Origin: Typha latifolia
Lineage: Eukaryota; Streptophyta; Magnoliopsida; Poales; Typhaceae
NCBI GenBank assembly: GCA_019914945.1
Contig: CM034109.1
Span: forward strand, 3,596,001-3,660,000
Length of the DNA stretch: 64,000 nucleotides
Direction: 5' to 3'
Positions within the stretch are counted from its first letter, which is position 1. The number at the start of each line of letters is the position of its first letter. The translations under genes and the position numbers were made by a program. Under the pieces are notes generated by a model. That model was not told the DNA's origin. It searched no databases and saw nothing but the letters and a program-made list of their open reading frames with translations. Positions 33,400 through 43,831 of the stretch are shown here, in pieces.

Positions 33400-34240
33400 C
33401 CGATCCCATTGTTTAGCGCAGCAATGTGCGGGTACAAATTTCTCATCACAACGAAAACATAGGCCTTTGACTCTTCGTTCCTCCACTTGAGCAGGTGTGA
33501 GCGCTCATCCCGGACCTCTAGGTGCGTACTTCACATCTTGGGATGGTTTCAGGGGTGCTCGAGGAGGCACCATTGCAGCAGCGGTCCTCAGTACGCTGGT
33601 AACATTTCCTGCCGCTATGGTTGGTTGAGCTTGATTGCAGCTTCCTTGGCTCGTCCAATTTTGCTTCAGGTGTAACTTCATGGCCCTATGTTTGTCTTCC
33701 ATGAGCACCGCATCTTCGAATGCCTCTTTTAAAGTTCTAGGCCTTAAAGCCCTCACATCGGCTTGTATGTCTTCCCACAGCAAAGAGATGAAGGTGCTGC
33801 GAAGTTGCTGATCCATCCATGGGGGTTGACATCGACTACTTATCCTCTCAAATTCTTCTTGGTATGCCCCAACCGTGGTCTTTTGCACCATCTTTGAGAG
33901 AAGAGCATTGAAATCTTCATACCCCAACAGCAGCTCTTGTGGTTGCAAATTCTGAATCGGTGGCGGCGGGTTCATGGGAGTGGACTCGCGTCGTGGGGTT
34001 GATGGTGCGTTCCCGTTCGCCATGGCTTCCCTTGTCGTCCGTAATTCCCACATCATCTCCATCATCATCTGGTTGTTGATAGCTATTTATTCGAAAAGAG
34101 ACCCCAACACGGCTTGAACACTAGGTTCTTCCGTATTCCGATCTTGCAGGTGGAATTCCCCGTAACCGTTTCCCCCTCCTCTATTGGGAACCTCATTCAT
34201 CATCTCGCCGTGCAGCCATGGTTCTAGTTGTCGTCATAGG
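33400..34240 (-). pseudogene. Gypsy A-i gag with internal deletion
   Basis: The N-terminus near 34240 (MAARRDDE) has a stop or frameshift. MMMEMMWELRTTREAMANG begins at 34068. The Pro/Gln linker PQELLL is fused directly to GYEDFNALLSKMV, so about 120-150 codons of the gag fold are missing compared with A-ii. The rest is open: SRCQPPWMDQQLRSTFIS and RALRPRTLKEAFEDAVLMEDKHR. The zinc knuckle region near 33440 reads CFRCDEKFVPAHCC, with the His followed by a second Cys change. Confidence 0.8.
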
Positions 34241-34260
34241 AAGCGCGTGTCCGAGGAATG

Positions 34261-34275
34261 GTGGCTCTGATACCA
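34261..34275 (-). promoter_or_regulatory. Primer-binding site of A-i
   Basis: The reverse strand reads TGGTATCAGAGCCAC, a complete match to the initiator tRNA-Met complement, three bases from the LTR end at 34279. Confidence 0.9.
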
Positions 34276-34278
34276 GAT

Positions 34279-35152
34279 TGATATGATCTCCTCTTAGGCC
34301 AAGGTTCGATCTATCCTAATTTTCAGATCTAGACAAGTTCTGACACGGAACTTTAAAAATAGAGCCCAAAAGATGCCGCCATCGGATGGATGTGAGATTT
34401 GTATATGTCATAGCCCCGAAAAAGAGCTTTCTAACAAATCAAGTTTCAAGCAAATCAGATGTAGGAATCTCAAGATATCATCCGATTAGTGGACGAACAT
34501 CAGGGGATCTATCTTAGGATCCGTGGATGGAGGCACAAGATCCTAAGTGATGGTGGATGGTAGTGGACCGACGTTAATAGGGTGGCACCGGTGAATAAGT
34601 GGTGGTGGAAGGGTTATGGGTGATGGAATAGTTAGGGCAAGTGTTGAATAGATTGGAAGAAGGGGGACGAGAGGGCCGCCCCTAAGGGATTAGGGTGATT
34701 GCTGGTCGAAGGAGGTTAGAAGCGGTGTCGCCGAGGATTGAGAGAACGGGAGCGAAGAAGACGAAGGAGACAAGGAAAAAACTCAATTCATCAATAATGA
34801 CTCCATGGTTGCCATCCATACTTTTAGAGGCTAACCAACAATTCAAAAATAACCCTAAATAGTGCATTTTCGCCGACCATGTTCGAACGCGCCCAATCGC
34901 GTTCGAACGCACACATTTCTCACTTCTCTGGATTTGCGAATGCGATGTAGGCGTTCGTAGGCGCGTTCGAACGTGCAGTTCACACTCTCTGGATGTGTGA
35001 ACCTGATGCAGGTATTCGAACGCACTCCACCCGCGTTCGAATGCGACATAAAGAAAATTTATTTTTCTAGAATTAAATACTAAAACAAAAGACAAAGACA
35101 TCCAAAGTGTATCCATGCTCAAGACGACATCGGTGAAGTTCGAATCATATCA
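34279..35152 (-). mobile_element. 5' LTR of element A-i
   Basis: 874 bp, reverse strand TGATATGATTCGAACTTC ... GATCATATCA. The motif array is at about 34880-35050. The right flank TCGTA (35153-35157) matches CCGTA at 26353-26357 with one C/T difference, supporting 26358-35152 as one original insertion that later received A-ii. Confidence 0.85.
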
Positions 35153-35165
35153 TCGTAATAGATGG

Positions 35166-35394
35166 GTAGTGAATAAAAAAAATAAACTTTTTCACAATGA
35201 GTGCAATCAAATTTAAATGGGTTATTTGTACTAAAAACCTGCTTAGTTTTTTATTTAGCGGGACAGGATCTTTTTTTTTATTTCCTTTGCACTTGAGGTT
35301 GTTTTGTTTATTTTTCTTTCAATTTTGCCAAGTTTATTACTTAATGCCTCATTAAATATTGACGAGACACTATAAAAGAGAGAAATGGCCCCGT
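35166..35394. other. Unannotated AT-rich DNA
   Basis: This directly continues the pre-insertion locus to the right of the E2 duplication. I see no coding frame and no repeat shared with the window. Confidence 0.3.
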
Positions 35395-37805
35395 ACTCAT
35401 CTTTTTCTTTATTTTCTTCATCTTCTACTTCATATGCTGCTATTAATTCTTCTTCTTCTTCTGCTCATTTTTCTATCGCCTAATCATTCTTTTTTCTGTA
35501 CAAGTTTTTTATAATAGCTCTTTAATTAATAGTTAGAGATTAATCGGAGATAGTTGTGATATAATTTATTAATTAAATAACCATATGCATGATTATTATT
35601 TGTTTCAATGTAAATTTTACTAGTGAAATATATAAATTCTGCAGTGTATAGAAAGTGTGTGGAAAAAACAATGAAAGTTATTACTATATTTACTAAAGTT
35701 ATTAATATATTTTCTTCTTCTTCTTTTTCTTTTGTTTATTCTTCTTCTTCTTCTAGCCCTTAATCGTTCTCTTTTTTTATATACAACTCTATTTAATCAC
35801 TCTTTAATTAATAAAGTAAGAGACTAATATGAGATAGTGGTGAGATAATTATGATAATGTAAGAGACTAATCCTAATTATCTCACTACTATCTCTAATTA
35901 ATCTCTTACTATTAAAGAGCGATTAGAAATACTTGTATAGAAAAAAAAAGAAAATAACTAAAAAGATGAAGAGGAAGAAGAAGCAGCAATAAATATGAAA
36001 TAGATGAAGAGTAAGAAGAAGCAGCATAAAAAGAAAAGGAAAAAAGAAAAAGAAGAAGAATAAGGTACAGGTCACATAGTTTAGTATTTAAATTACAAAA
36101 TTCCAATTAAGCACAGTTTTAGATAAATAGTTAGAAGATAATTATTTGACATCCAAATATTATTAAATTAATTATATAAAATCAGTGACATCATAATCTA
36201 CAACTTTTATATTCAGAGTCTTTTTCAGATTATGATTCTATTTATAGCAAAACAAATAATTCCTAGTTTAAATATGAAATCTATAACTTCTACTTTTTTT
36301 CTATCCCTTTAATCATTTGTTTCTTTTTCTATACAAGTTATTTAATCACTTTTTTATTAATAAAGTAAAAGATTAATCAGAGATAGTGATGAGATAATTA
36401 TAATTTATTAAATAACAAAAAGCATGACTTGACAGTTATTGTTGCATAAATTATAATAGTGAAGTATATATATTCTGCAATATATTAAAAAAACAATGAA
36501 TATTATTAAAAATCAATAAAAGTTATTATTATATTTGTGAAAATTTTTAATATTTTTTTTTCTACTTTCTTTTCTGTTATTGTTTCTTCTTCTTCTTCCT
36601 TTTCTTTTTTTTTCTCTTCTTCTACTATCCATTAATCATTCTTTCTTTTTCTATACAAGTTTATATAATTACTTTTTAATTAATAAAATAAGAGATTAAT
36701 TAGAGATAGTGGTGAGATAATTATGATTAGTTAAATAACCAAAAGTATGATTCTATATGATTATTATTTGTTTCTATGTAAATTGTAACTGTTAAGTATA
36801 TATAAAGTTTACAATGTATAAATATTGAAAGTTGTTAAAATCAATAAAATTTGTTATTATATTTACAGAATTTGTTAATATATATATTTTTCTTCTACTA
36901 CTTCTTTTATGCTATTGTTTCTTCTTCTTCTTCTTCTTCTTCTTCTTCTTCTACTATGCCTTAATTATTATTCTTCTTCTTTTCTATATCAAACTCTCTA
37001 GTCACTCTTTAATTAATAAAATTAAAATATTAATCAGAACTAGTTGTGAGAATTTATATTTCATTGTTTTTTAGCAACTTGTATTTTTTCTCTATATACA
37101 ATTCGTTGTCTTTTAACAACTTCGGTGGTGAAGTAGATTAAGAAGAGGAAAAAAAGAAAAAGAAGAAACAACAACAGAACAAAAAGAAAAAAGAAGAAGA
37201 AAAAGAAGAAAACATATTAATAACTTTCACAAATATAATAACAAAATTTGTTTTTTTTTCTATACACTTTTTATTTACTACAGAATTTACATATTTCACC
37301 ATTACAAAGTCATATTTTTATTATTTAGATAATTCTAATTATCTCATCACTATCTCTGATTAATTTCTTATTTTATTAATTAAAAAGTAATTAGAGAGAC
37401 TTGTATATAAAAAAAAGAGAAGATTAAGAGATAGAAAACAAAGGAGGAGCAGTAGCTAAAAAAAGGAAAAAAAAAGAAGAAATAAAAACTTGGAGCAACA
37501 TAAGAAGAAGAAGAATAGCAAAACAACGTTCGTTGTTTTTTTATACACTTTCTATATAGAGCAAAATTTACATATTTTACAATTATAATTCATAATAATT
37601 ATGGAGAGTCAAATTTTTGGTTATTTAACTCATCTTAATTATCTCACTACTATCACCAATTAATCTCTTATTTATTGATTAAAGAATGATTATAAAAATT
37701 TGTATAGAAAAAAAATTAAGAGATAGAAAAAAATGAGCAGCAACAGCAAAAAAGAAGAAGAAAAAGAAACAAGCCACTCAGGTTGGCCATAACCCAACCG
37801 GCAAG
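35395..37805. repeat. Array of ~300-bp AT-rich units in direct and inverted orientation
   Basis: An anchor block (TTAATTAATAAAGTAAGAG followed by AGATAGTGGTGAGATAATTA) recurs forward near 35519, 35801, 36346, 36674 and 37005 and inverted near 35872, 37333 and 37634. Forward spacings are about 282, 328 and 331 bp; the inverted pair is 301 bp apart. Each unit carries a TTC/GAA microsatellite and a TTGTTATTATATTT block. No conserved ORF is seen; Ser/Phe-rich frames come from the (TTC)n. A small palindrome is centred near 35862 where forward and inverted units meet. Confidence 0.8.
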
Positions 37806-38752
37806 TGTAACGCCCTTGCCGACAAGGGCATGTGCATGCCCATGTGATAGGACGGGCGGAATTGCCACACATAGATACACCCCTATGCTCACATAATCCA
37901 TTACAAAATAAATTATGACAATCATATTAGATAGCTACATAATTTGGTAGAGCCCACATAGGCTACGATAAACCATCAAGATAACTAAAATAACTAATAC
38001 ATAAGTACACTATAATTCGACCTGTATTATATAAATCATCGTCTAATACAATGGAGTATAAATATCCATCAATAGTAGAACTCAATTTCTATATAAACTT
38101 TCATCTATACCATCCTCGCATCTATAGCTCACCTCATCATTGCTCTAAATATCTTCTTAGGATATCTCAAGTCGCTATCACGTACCACATTTTTGAGTGG
38201 GTTAGAAAAAAATAAAAAGAGTCATTTGCTAAAAGCTTAGTAAATAGACTTTACCTCGAATTAGTTGATACCAAATAGAGAGTAAATCATGTATTGAATA
38301 ATACGAATAAAAAAGGAGCGTAATATCATGAATGAGAATATGAATATATCCTCAATAATATATAAATGTATTATAGATATTATGTCATAACTGATCAAGT
38401 ATATAATTCTCAACAATGAATAAATAAATCTCTATGTCGTACCATCATCATAACTTTCTCAAATATAACACATATAATGCAGCTGACTATGACCATAATA
38501 TGGTATCAAATGCAACCACACATGATGTGCATAATGACTACTCGATAATCAAGTATTAGATGATAATAAAATTATATGTATTTCTCAATATCTTAGTCAT
38601 CAATATCGACTTTGAACAATTTTATCATATTAGACCAATGTACACAGTCAACATTTAGAACCCGATCCTATAATCCAGCAACGAAGGCTCGAGCATACTC
38701 AGCCATCCGCAAAGGGTATCTCAATCATAATCATACCCTGCCCATTCGCTAA
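37806..38752 (+). repeat. LTR family B fragment (B6), 5' part
   Basis: It starts TGTAACGCCCTTGCCG, the counterpart of TGTAATGCCCCCGCCC at 4766. It matches 4766-5800 over most of its length (GATAGGACGGGCGG, GATATCTCAAGTCGCTATCACGTA, CATACTCAGCC...). It is truncated at about 38752 where a copia LTR begins. Confidence 0.7.
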
Positions 38753-39318
38753 GAAAAACCCCTAGACACAAGTATGTATCTAAATACTAGGCAATGATAT
38801 CACTCGTTCGCTTAAGTAAAACTCCGAAGAAATATTAAAAATGAAAGCAGAGATGAACGCCAAGATTTTAACGTGGAAAAATCCAAACGGGAAAAAACCA
38901 TGGATCCAAACTCGGATCAAAACCAATCACTAGAATAGTAGTAGTTACAAGACTGACTCACAAAACAATCCGTCGATCCAAACGACTTTGTTCCTCTCAG
39001 TCTAGTTCGCTAGAACCCACGATTCACTGCTTCTCGTGATTGAAGTCCAATCTTCGTAACCTTCGAGATTGATCTTTCGTCTAGATCGCCTTTAAGATGA
39101 AAGATTAACTTTTGTAGATGAGTGGAACCTTGTTAGTTGAAGAACCGATGTAGCCTCAAGAAGTCTACTTCAAAAATACTTCTTCAACCACCCTAGAGAT
39201 ATGGCATCACAATCCTTATATATCATCTCCAAGATAGAGCCAAATCCAAGTCTTATCCGTACTCACGAAAGTCCAAGATTTTCAAACTTCGTTGGTGCGT
39301 TCGAATGCGGCCCGGGTG
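38753..39318 (-). mobile_element. Copia LTR fragment
   Basis: It matches 21595-22150 of the copia LTR (CTAGACAC, GTATGTATCTAAA, ATGATATCAC, AAAACCAATCACTA, CCTCAAGAA). It ends at GGTGCGTTCGAATGCGG, within the first motif of that LTR's TTCGAACGC array, where gypsy C2 begins. Confidence 0.7.
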
Positions 39319-40150
39319 CATCGTCCTCCTTTTGCTCCTTAGCCTACGGGGTGGTCGGGCAGTCTCATTGGTCAAGTTTCCTAAAAAGAGGGCACTGCCA
39401 CTGACGGGTCCAAACCCGTCATCGGTCAGCATAGCTCTTTTGTCGACTCTGGGCTGCCCGCAAATGCTCACGTATCTTCCGCTCCCCCACTTCATCCCAG
39501 CTGATAGGTGTCCAGCATCTCCGACCATATAAAGCCTCATATGGGGGCATCCCAATGCTGGAGTGATAATTATTATTATAGGCAAATTCAATCAAAGGAA
39601 GATGCCTATCCCAACTAAGTCCAAAATTAGCAATTGAAGTACGCAACATGTCCTCCAATGACTGGATCGTCCGCTCTGACTAGTCGTTGGTCTAAGGATG
39701 ATAAGCTGTGCTGAACTGCAATTTGGTACCCAGAGATCTAGCAAATTGCTGCCACAATCTAGATGTAAATCTAGGGTCCCGATCTGAGGTGATAGACACA
39801 GGAGCCCCGTGGCGAGTAAAGATCTCATCTCGAAATAAGGTAGTCCGCTGCTCCATGGAATCTGTGGTGTTAACCGGAAAAAAATGAGCATACTTGGTCA
39901 ACCGATCAACAATTACCCATATGGAATCTTTCTTCTTTATAGTCTTCGGCAGCCCAACTACAAAATCCATAGTAATATGCTCCCATTTCCACTCAGAAAT
40001 GGGCAGAGGTCTGAGAGTCCCTACAGGTCTTTGGTGCTCAATTTTTATCTGGCGACATGTCGTGCATCGGAAACAAACTCTGCTATGCTCCTCTTCAGTC
40101 CTGTCCACCAGAAAGACCTGCGAACATCATGATACATCTTCGTCTCCCTA
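39319..40150 (-). pseudogene. Gypsy C2 integrase
   Basis: Reverse frames 40108-39692 and 39658-39419: CRQIKIEHQRP (end of zinc finger), ITMDFVVGLP (first Asp), VSITSDRDPRFTSRLWQQF (second Asp), AYHP, a stop near 39690, then SERTIQSLEDMLR (Glu) and FAYNNNYHSSIGMPPYEALYGRRC. The zinc-finger Cys residues and sequence to 40430 are degraded. The C-terminus is truncated at the copia LTR fragment, so whether a chromodomain was present cannot be seen. Confidence 0.82.
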
Positions 40151-40428
40151 GGGTGGACGCTGTAAGAAGTCTGATGAGCTTCCTCCAAAATTTCTTTTCA
40201 GAGTTCACTCACATCTAGCACACAAAATCTATCTCCAAACCTCAAGGTTCCTGTATCATCAATACGAAAACCCCCTTTGCCCGAACCTTGGACTTGCTGA
40301 ATTATCTATAGAAGGTGATGATCCTCCACTTGTGTAGTTAGGATCCTCTCAGCTAGAGTCAATCTCACCACCAAATGAGCAAAAAGTCCTGAGCTTGCTC
40401 TGCTAGAAATAATAGGAATATCAATCCT

Positions 40429-41737
40429 TTACAGATCCTTTAAGATGCCCTCCTGTTGGATGATCAAACAAGCCAAGTTGCTTGTAGACTTCCGGCTCAA
40501 GGCGTCAGCTACCACATTTGCCTTTCCTGGGTGATAGCTAATAGTGCAGTCATAATCATTTACCAGTTCAAGCCATCTACGCTGCCTCAAGTTCAGCTCC
40601 TTTTGGGTGAAAAGGTACTTCAAGCTTTTGTGATTAGTGAAAATCTCACACTTCTCCCCATAAAGATAGTGCCTCCAAATTTTCAATGCAAAGACCACTG
40701 CTGCCAGCTCTAAGTCATGAGTGGGATAATTACGCTCATAATCCTTGAGTTGTCGTGAAGCATAAGCGACAACTCTGCCCTCCTGCATCAAAACATAGCC
40801 CAGGCCCATGTGTGTGGCATCACAGTAGACCTGATATCCCATTCCACTACGAGGCACTATGAGAATAGGTGCAGAAGTAAGTCTCCTCTTCAGCTCCTGG
40901 AAGCTTTCGTCATAATCATCCGTCCACACAAAACGCTGGTCCTTTCGAGTCAGCCTAGTAAGAGGACTCGAGATTTTTGAAAATCCCTCCACAAAGCGCC
41001 GATAATATCCAGCTAGTCTAAGAAAACTACGCACCTCTGCCACGGTGCTTGGCTGTTTCCAACCCAGGACTGTTGTGATCTTGGATTGGTCAACTCGGAT
41101 GCCTTCTCTTGACACCACATGCCTCAGAAACACCAGCTCATTCAACCAAAACTCACATTTTGAAAACTTGGCAAATAACTTTTCTTTCCTCAATCTCTAA
41201 TACCAACTAGAGATGCTCCTCATGCTCATATTCTGAGGCCAAATATATCAAAATATCATCAATGAAAACCACAACAAATCGATCCAAAAATGGACGAAAG
41301 ACTCAATTCATTATGTCCATGAAGATAGCTGGAGCATTAGTTAGCCCAAAAGGCATAACCAAGAACTCATACAAACCATAGCAAGTGCGAAAAGTGATTT
41401 TGGAGACCCGCTTCTGGAACCTCAGCTGATGATATCCAGATCTCAAATCAATCTTCGAAAAGACTTGAGCTCCACGCAACTAATCAAAAAGGTCCTCAAT
41501 ACGAGGTAGAGGGTATTTGTTTTTCACAGTCAAGTGGTTCAGTTGCCGATAATCAATGCAAAGAAGAAGGGTGTCGTCTTTCTTCTTAACAAAGAGAACT
41601 GGGGCTCCCCAAGGTGATGAGCTAGGCCTGATAAATCCCCGATTTAGCAAATCATCAATCTGTCCTCTAAGTTCCTCCATTTCTTTTGGAGCCATGCAAT
41701 AAGGAGCCTTAAAGACTGATCCAGCTCCTGGAATCAA
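40429..41737 (-). pseudogene. Gypsy C2 reverse transcriptase-RNase H
   Basis: RT begins in frame 41737-41480 ([47 protein letters not shown]). A broken middle (41479-41194) still shows [14 protein letters not shown] and FIDDILIYL. It then runs open from 41193 to 40429: [79 protein letters not shown]. The third RNase H acid, Asp in TDHKSL of the family, is Asn here. Stops lie near 41286 and 41481. Confidence 0.87.
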
Positions 41738-41875
41738 ATCAATGGTGAATTCGACTCCCCTGTCTGGTGGAAGCCCTCAGATGTCCTCAAGAAAAATATC
41801 TAGAAACTCTCGAACCACCAGTAAGTCAGTTAAGGCTTGGGCCCTACTAGACTCATCGGACATGATTGCCACTAA

Positions 41876-42720
41876 CTACGGGTGGTCCACCTGTCGATCC
41901 TTAAACAATCGACACTCTATGTCATCATTAAGCTGCAAAATTACTTCCTTGCTGTAACAGTTAATGCTGGCATGATAAGCGACTAACCAGTCCATACCCA
42001 AAATCAAGTCAAAATCATTCATCTCAAGGAGTAACAAGTATGCTCTAAAATCCCATTCACCAAAAGTCAGAGTGCAAGGACTATAAATTTGACGAATCTC
42101 CAAAGAATCACCCATTGGGGTAGCTATGAGCAGAGGTTCATCAAGAGGCTCTGGGGTCATATCAGCATATCTCAGAAATGAGGTAGAAATGAAAGAATGA
42201 GTAGCCCTAGGATTGAATAAAATCTTAGAAGTATGAGAAAATAATGTCATAGTGCTTGCCATTGCATAAGTAGTTTATAAACAAAGCTTCTTTGATTAAG
42301 TTAGTAATAATTCATGTCATCATTATTACTATTTTTTTAGAAATAAATAAGGAATAATTTGACTTCTATTTAAGCAAAATTGTAAATTCTGAAGAAGCAT
42401 ATTTAATTGTTACCTGTCACCACATCATTAGATGCCTCTACATCCTGCTCTGTCATAGCAAATACTCGTCCAGTACGTCCGCCTCTACCTCTGTTAGAAG
42501 TCCATGATCGTATCCCGCCACATCCTCTACTCGTAGTAGTACTAGCTCTTGAGGCTCCAGAAATAGTTGGCGTAGTCATAGTGACTGACCCACCAGCTAA
42601 TAGAGGACAACGGGGTCGAATATGTCCAGCCTGTCCACAATGATGACAAGTCACCTCCCGAGAGCTAGGACAATCCCGAGATAGATGTCCCTTCCGACCA
42701 TATGTATGCAAGTCCTCTCC
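41876..42720 (-). pseudogene. Gypsy C2 gag C-terminus and protease, split by a 158-bp insertion
   Basis: gag frame 42711-42415: two zinc knuckles (first degraded, second CHHCGQAGHIRPRC), a Gly/Ser/Thr linker, RVFAMTEQDVEASNDVVTG. Protease frame 42253-41876: TMTLFSHTSKILFNPRATHSFIS (D-x-G replaced by N-P-R), DFDLILGMDWLVAYHASINCY. The two frames join exactly (VVTG then TMTL) if 42256-42413 is removed. The element is truncated at about 42720 on the gag side. The protease would be inactive. Confidence 0.82.
42256..42413. other. 158-bp AT-rich insertion inside C2 gag-pro
   Basis: On the reverse strand the segment starts GTAACAATTAAATATG and ends ATGGCAA, between the codons for VVTG and TMTL. Removing 158 bases restores the frame. 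It resembles an intron at the donor side (ACAG/GTAACA) but ends in AA, and using the adjacent AG would create a stop. No terminal inverted repeat is obvious. It could be a short transposon or filler. Confidence 0.6.
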
Positions 42721-43304
42721 TCCAAGGTAGGCCGTCGAGTAGATCCTCCACTACTAGTGCTGCCTGTAACCGCTGCTGGCCTCCCGGTGCATCGATTGAG
42801 AGTCGAGGTTCACAATAGACAGTAGATCCACATGTGATGATGGTTCTCCCATGAGTGATATGACCACTTCGTCAAGCTTGCACTGTTGTGGAGGAGGGAG
42901 GGTTTTGCTCATGTGTGATTGCAGCAGCCTTGATCAGTGATCCATTATTGGTCACAATGTGTGACTAGATCATTCACGATTGTCTCCATGTTCTAACACT
43001 CTTAGATCATGATAAGGCTCCTCCACTGCCCTTTGGTATGGTTGCCATGGGTTGGAGTGATCATCCTTTGATCATGCATAGAGTTGCGTAATTCTGTGGT
43101 TGCGAGTGCATGGTATCTACTCGTGAGTGTGTCGGTTGCTCTTCAATTTGAAGTGGCTATCTCGTAGATGGATAGATCATGACATCATTAGAGGACATTG
43201 GTGGATGTGACGGAATAGAGCTGTGAATAGGCATGTTTGTCACAGCCCTCACCAGTAATCTGATGGTAATTTTAGATCTGTCATTGCCTTTCATATGGAT
43301 CTAA
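42721..43304. other. Unassigned sequence between gypsy C2 and element F
   Basis: No coding frame or clear repeat. TGTCACAGCCCTCACC near 43239 resembles the start of a B-type LTR (TGTAACGCCC), but similarity does not continue. Confidence 0.3.
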
Positions 43305-43831
43305 ACCGATCTGGATGTAAGAAAATTATAATAATTTTATGGTTGTAGCCTTATGAGTTAGGGTTTTAATGGCTTTGGTTTTCGTGAATCAAAGGTCGAG
43401 ATGAAATTAAAAATAAAATAATGGAAGAAGGTTAGAACGGGACGAAAGTGGAAATATTCAACGTTGCAGCGGTCGTTGAAGAGTGCGGACGGCCAAGGGT
43501 AGTGGTGGACGGCTGTATAGTAGGGTGGCTCATGGTGGAGGACAGTGGCTATGGTTTGGGTGTTTGAAAGGTAGATTTAGGATTATGATCTATATGAAGA
43601 TAAATACGATCTAACGATTGTAATAAAAGATAAAGACGATAAGAAAAAATTGGCTAAACTCAAGATTCAATCAACTATTATAATCAACTCATGATCACTC
43701 CTATATAAAGGAGCAAAGTCCTAGTGGATTAGATCCACATACAAATTATCTGCTTTATTTGAATTTAAAATAATAAACAAACTAACTTGACTCAACTTGA
43801 CTAGCTTAACCTACATGGTCAAATCGTAACA
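43305..43831 (-). mobile_element. 3' LTR of non-autonomous LTR element F
   Basis: On the reverse strand it begins TGTTACGATTTGACC, next to a polypurine-like tract (AAAGTGTGGTGGAT, 43845-43832). 43310-43590 aligns with 45240-45530 over about 290 bp (GGAAGAAG, GACGTTGCAGC, TAGTAGGGTGGCT). The outer end near 43305 is set by loss of that alignment. Confidence 0.7.

Noticed and set aside
680..35050. TTCGAA clusters as heat-shock elements
   Set aside because: The heat-shock element is nTTCnnGAAn repeats; here TTC and GAA abut without the two-base spacer, so the match fails.
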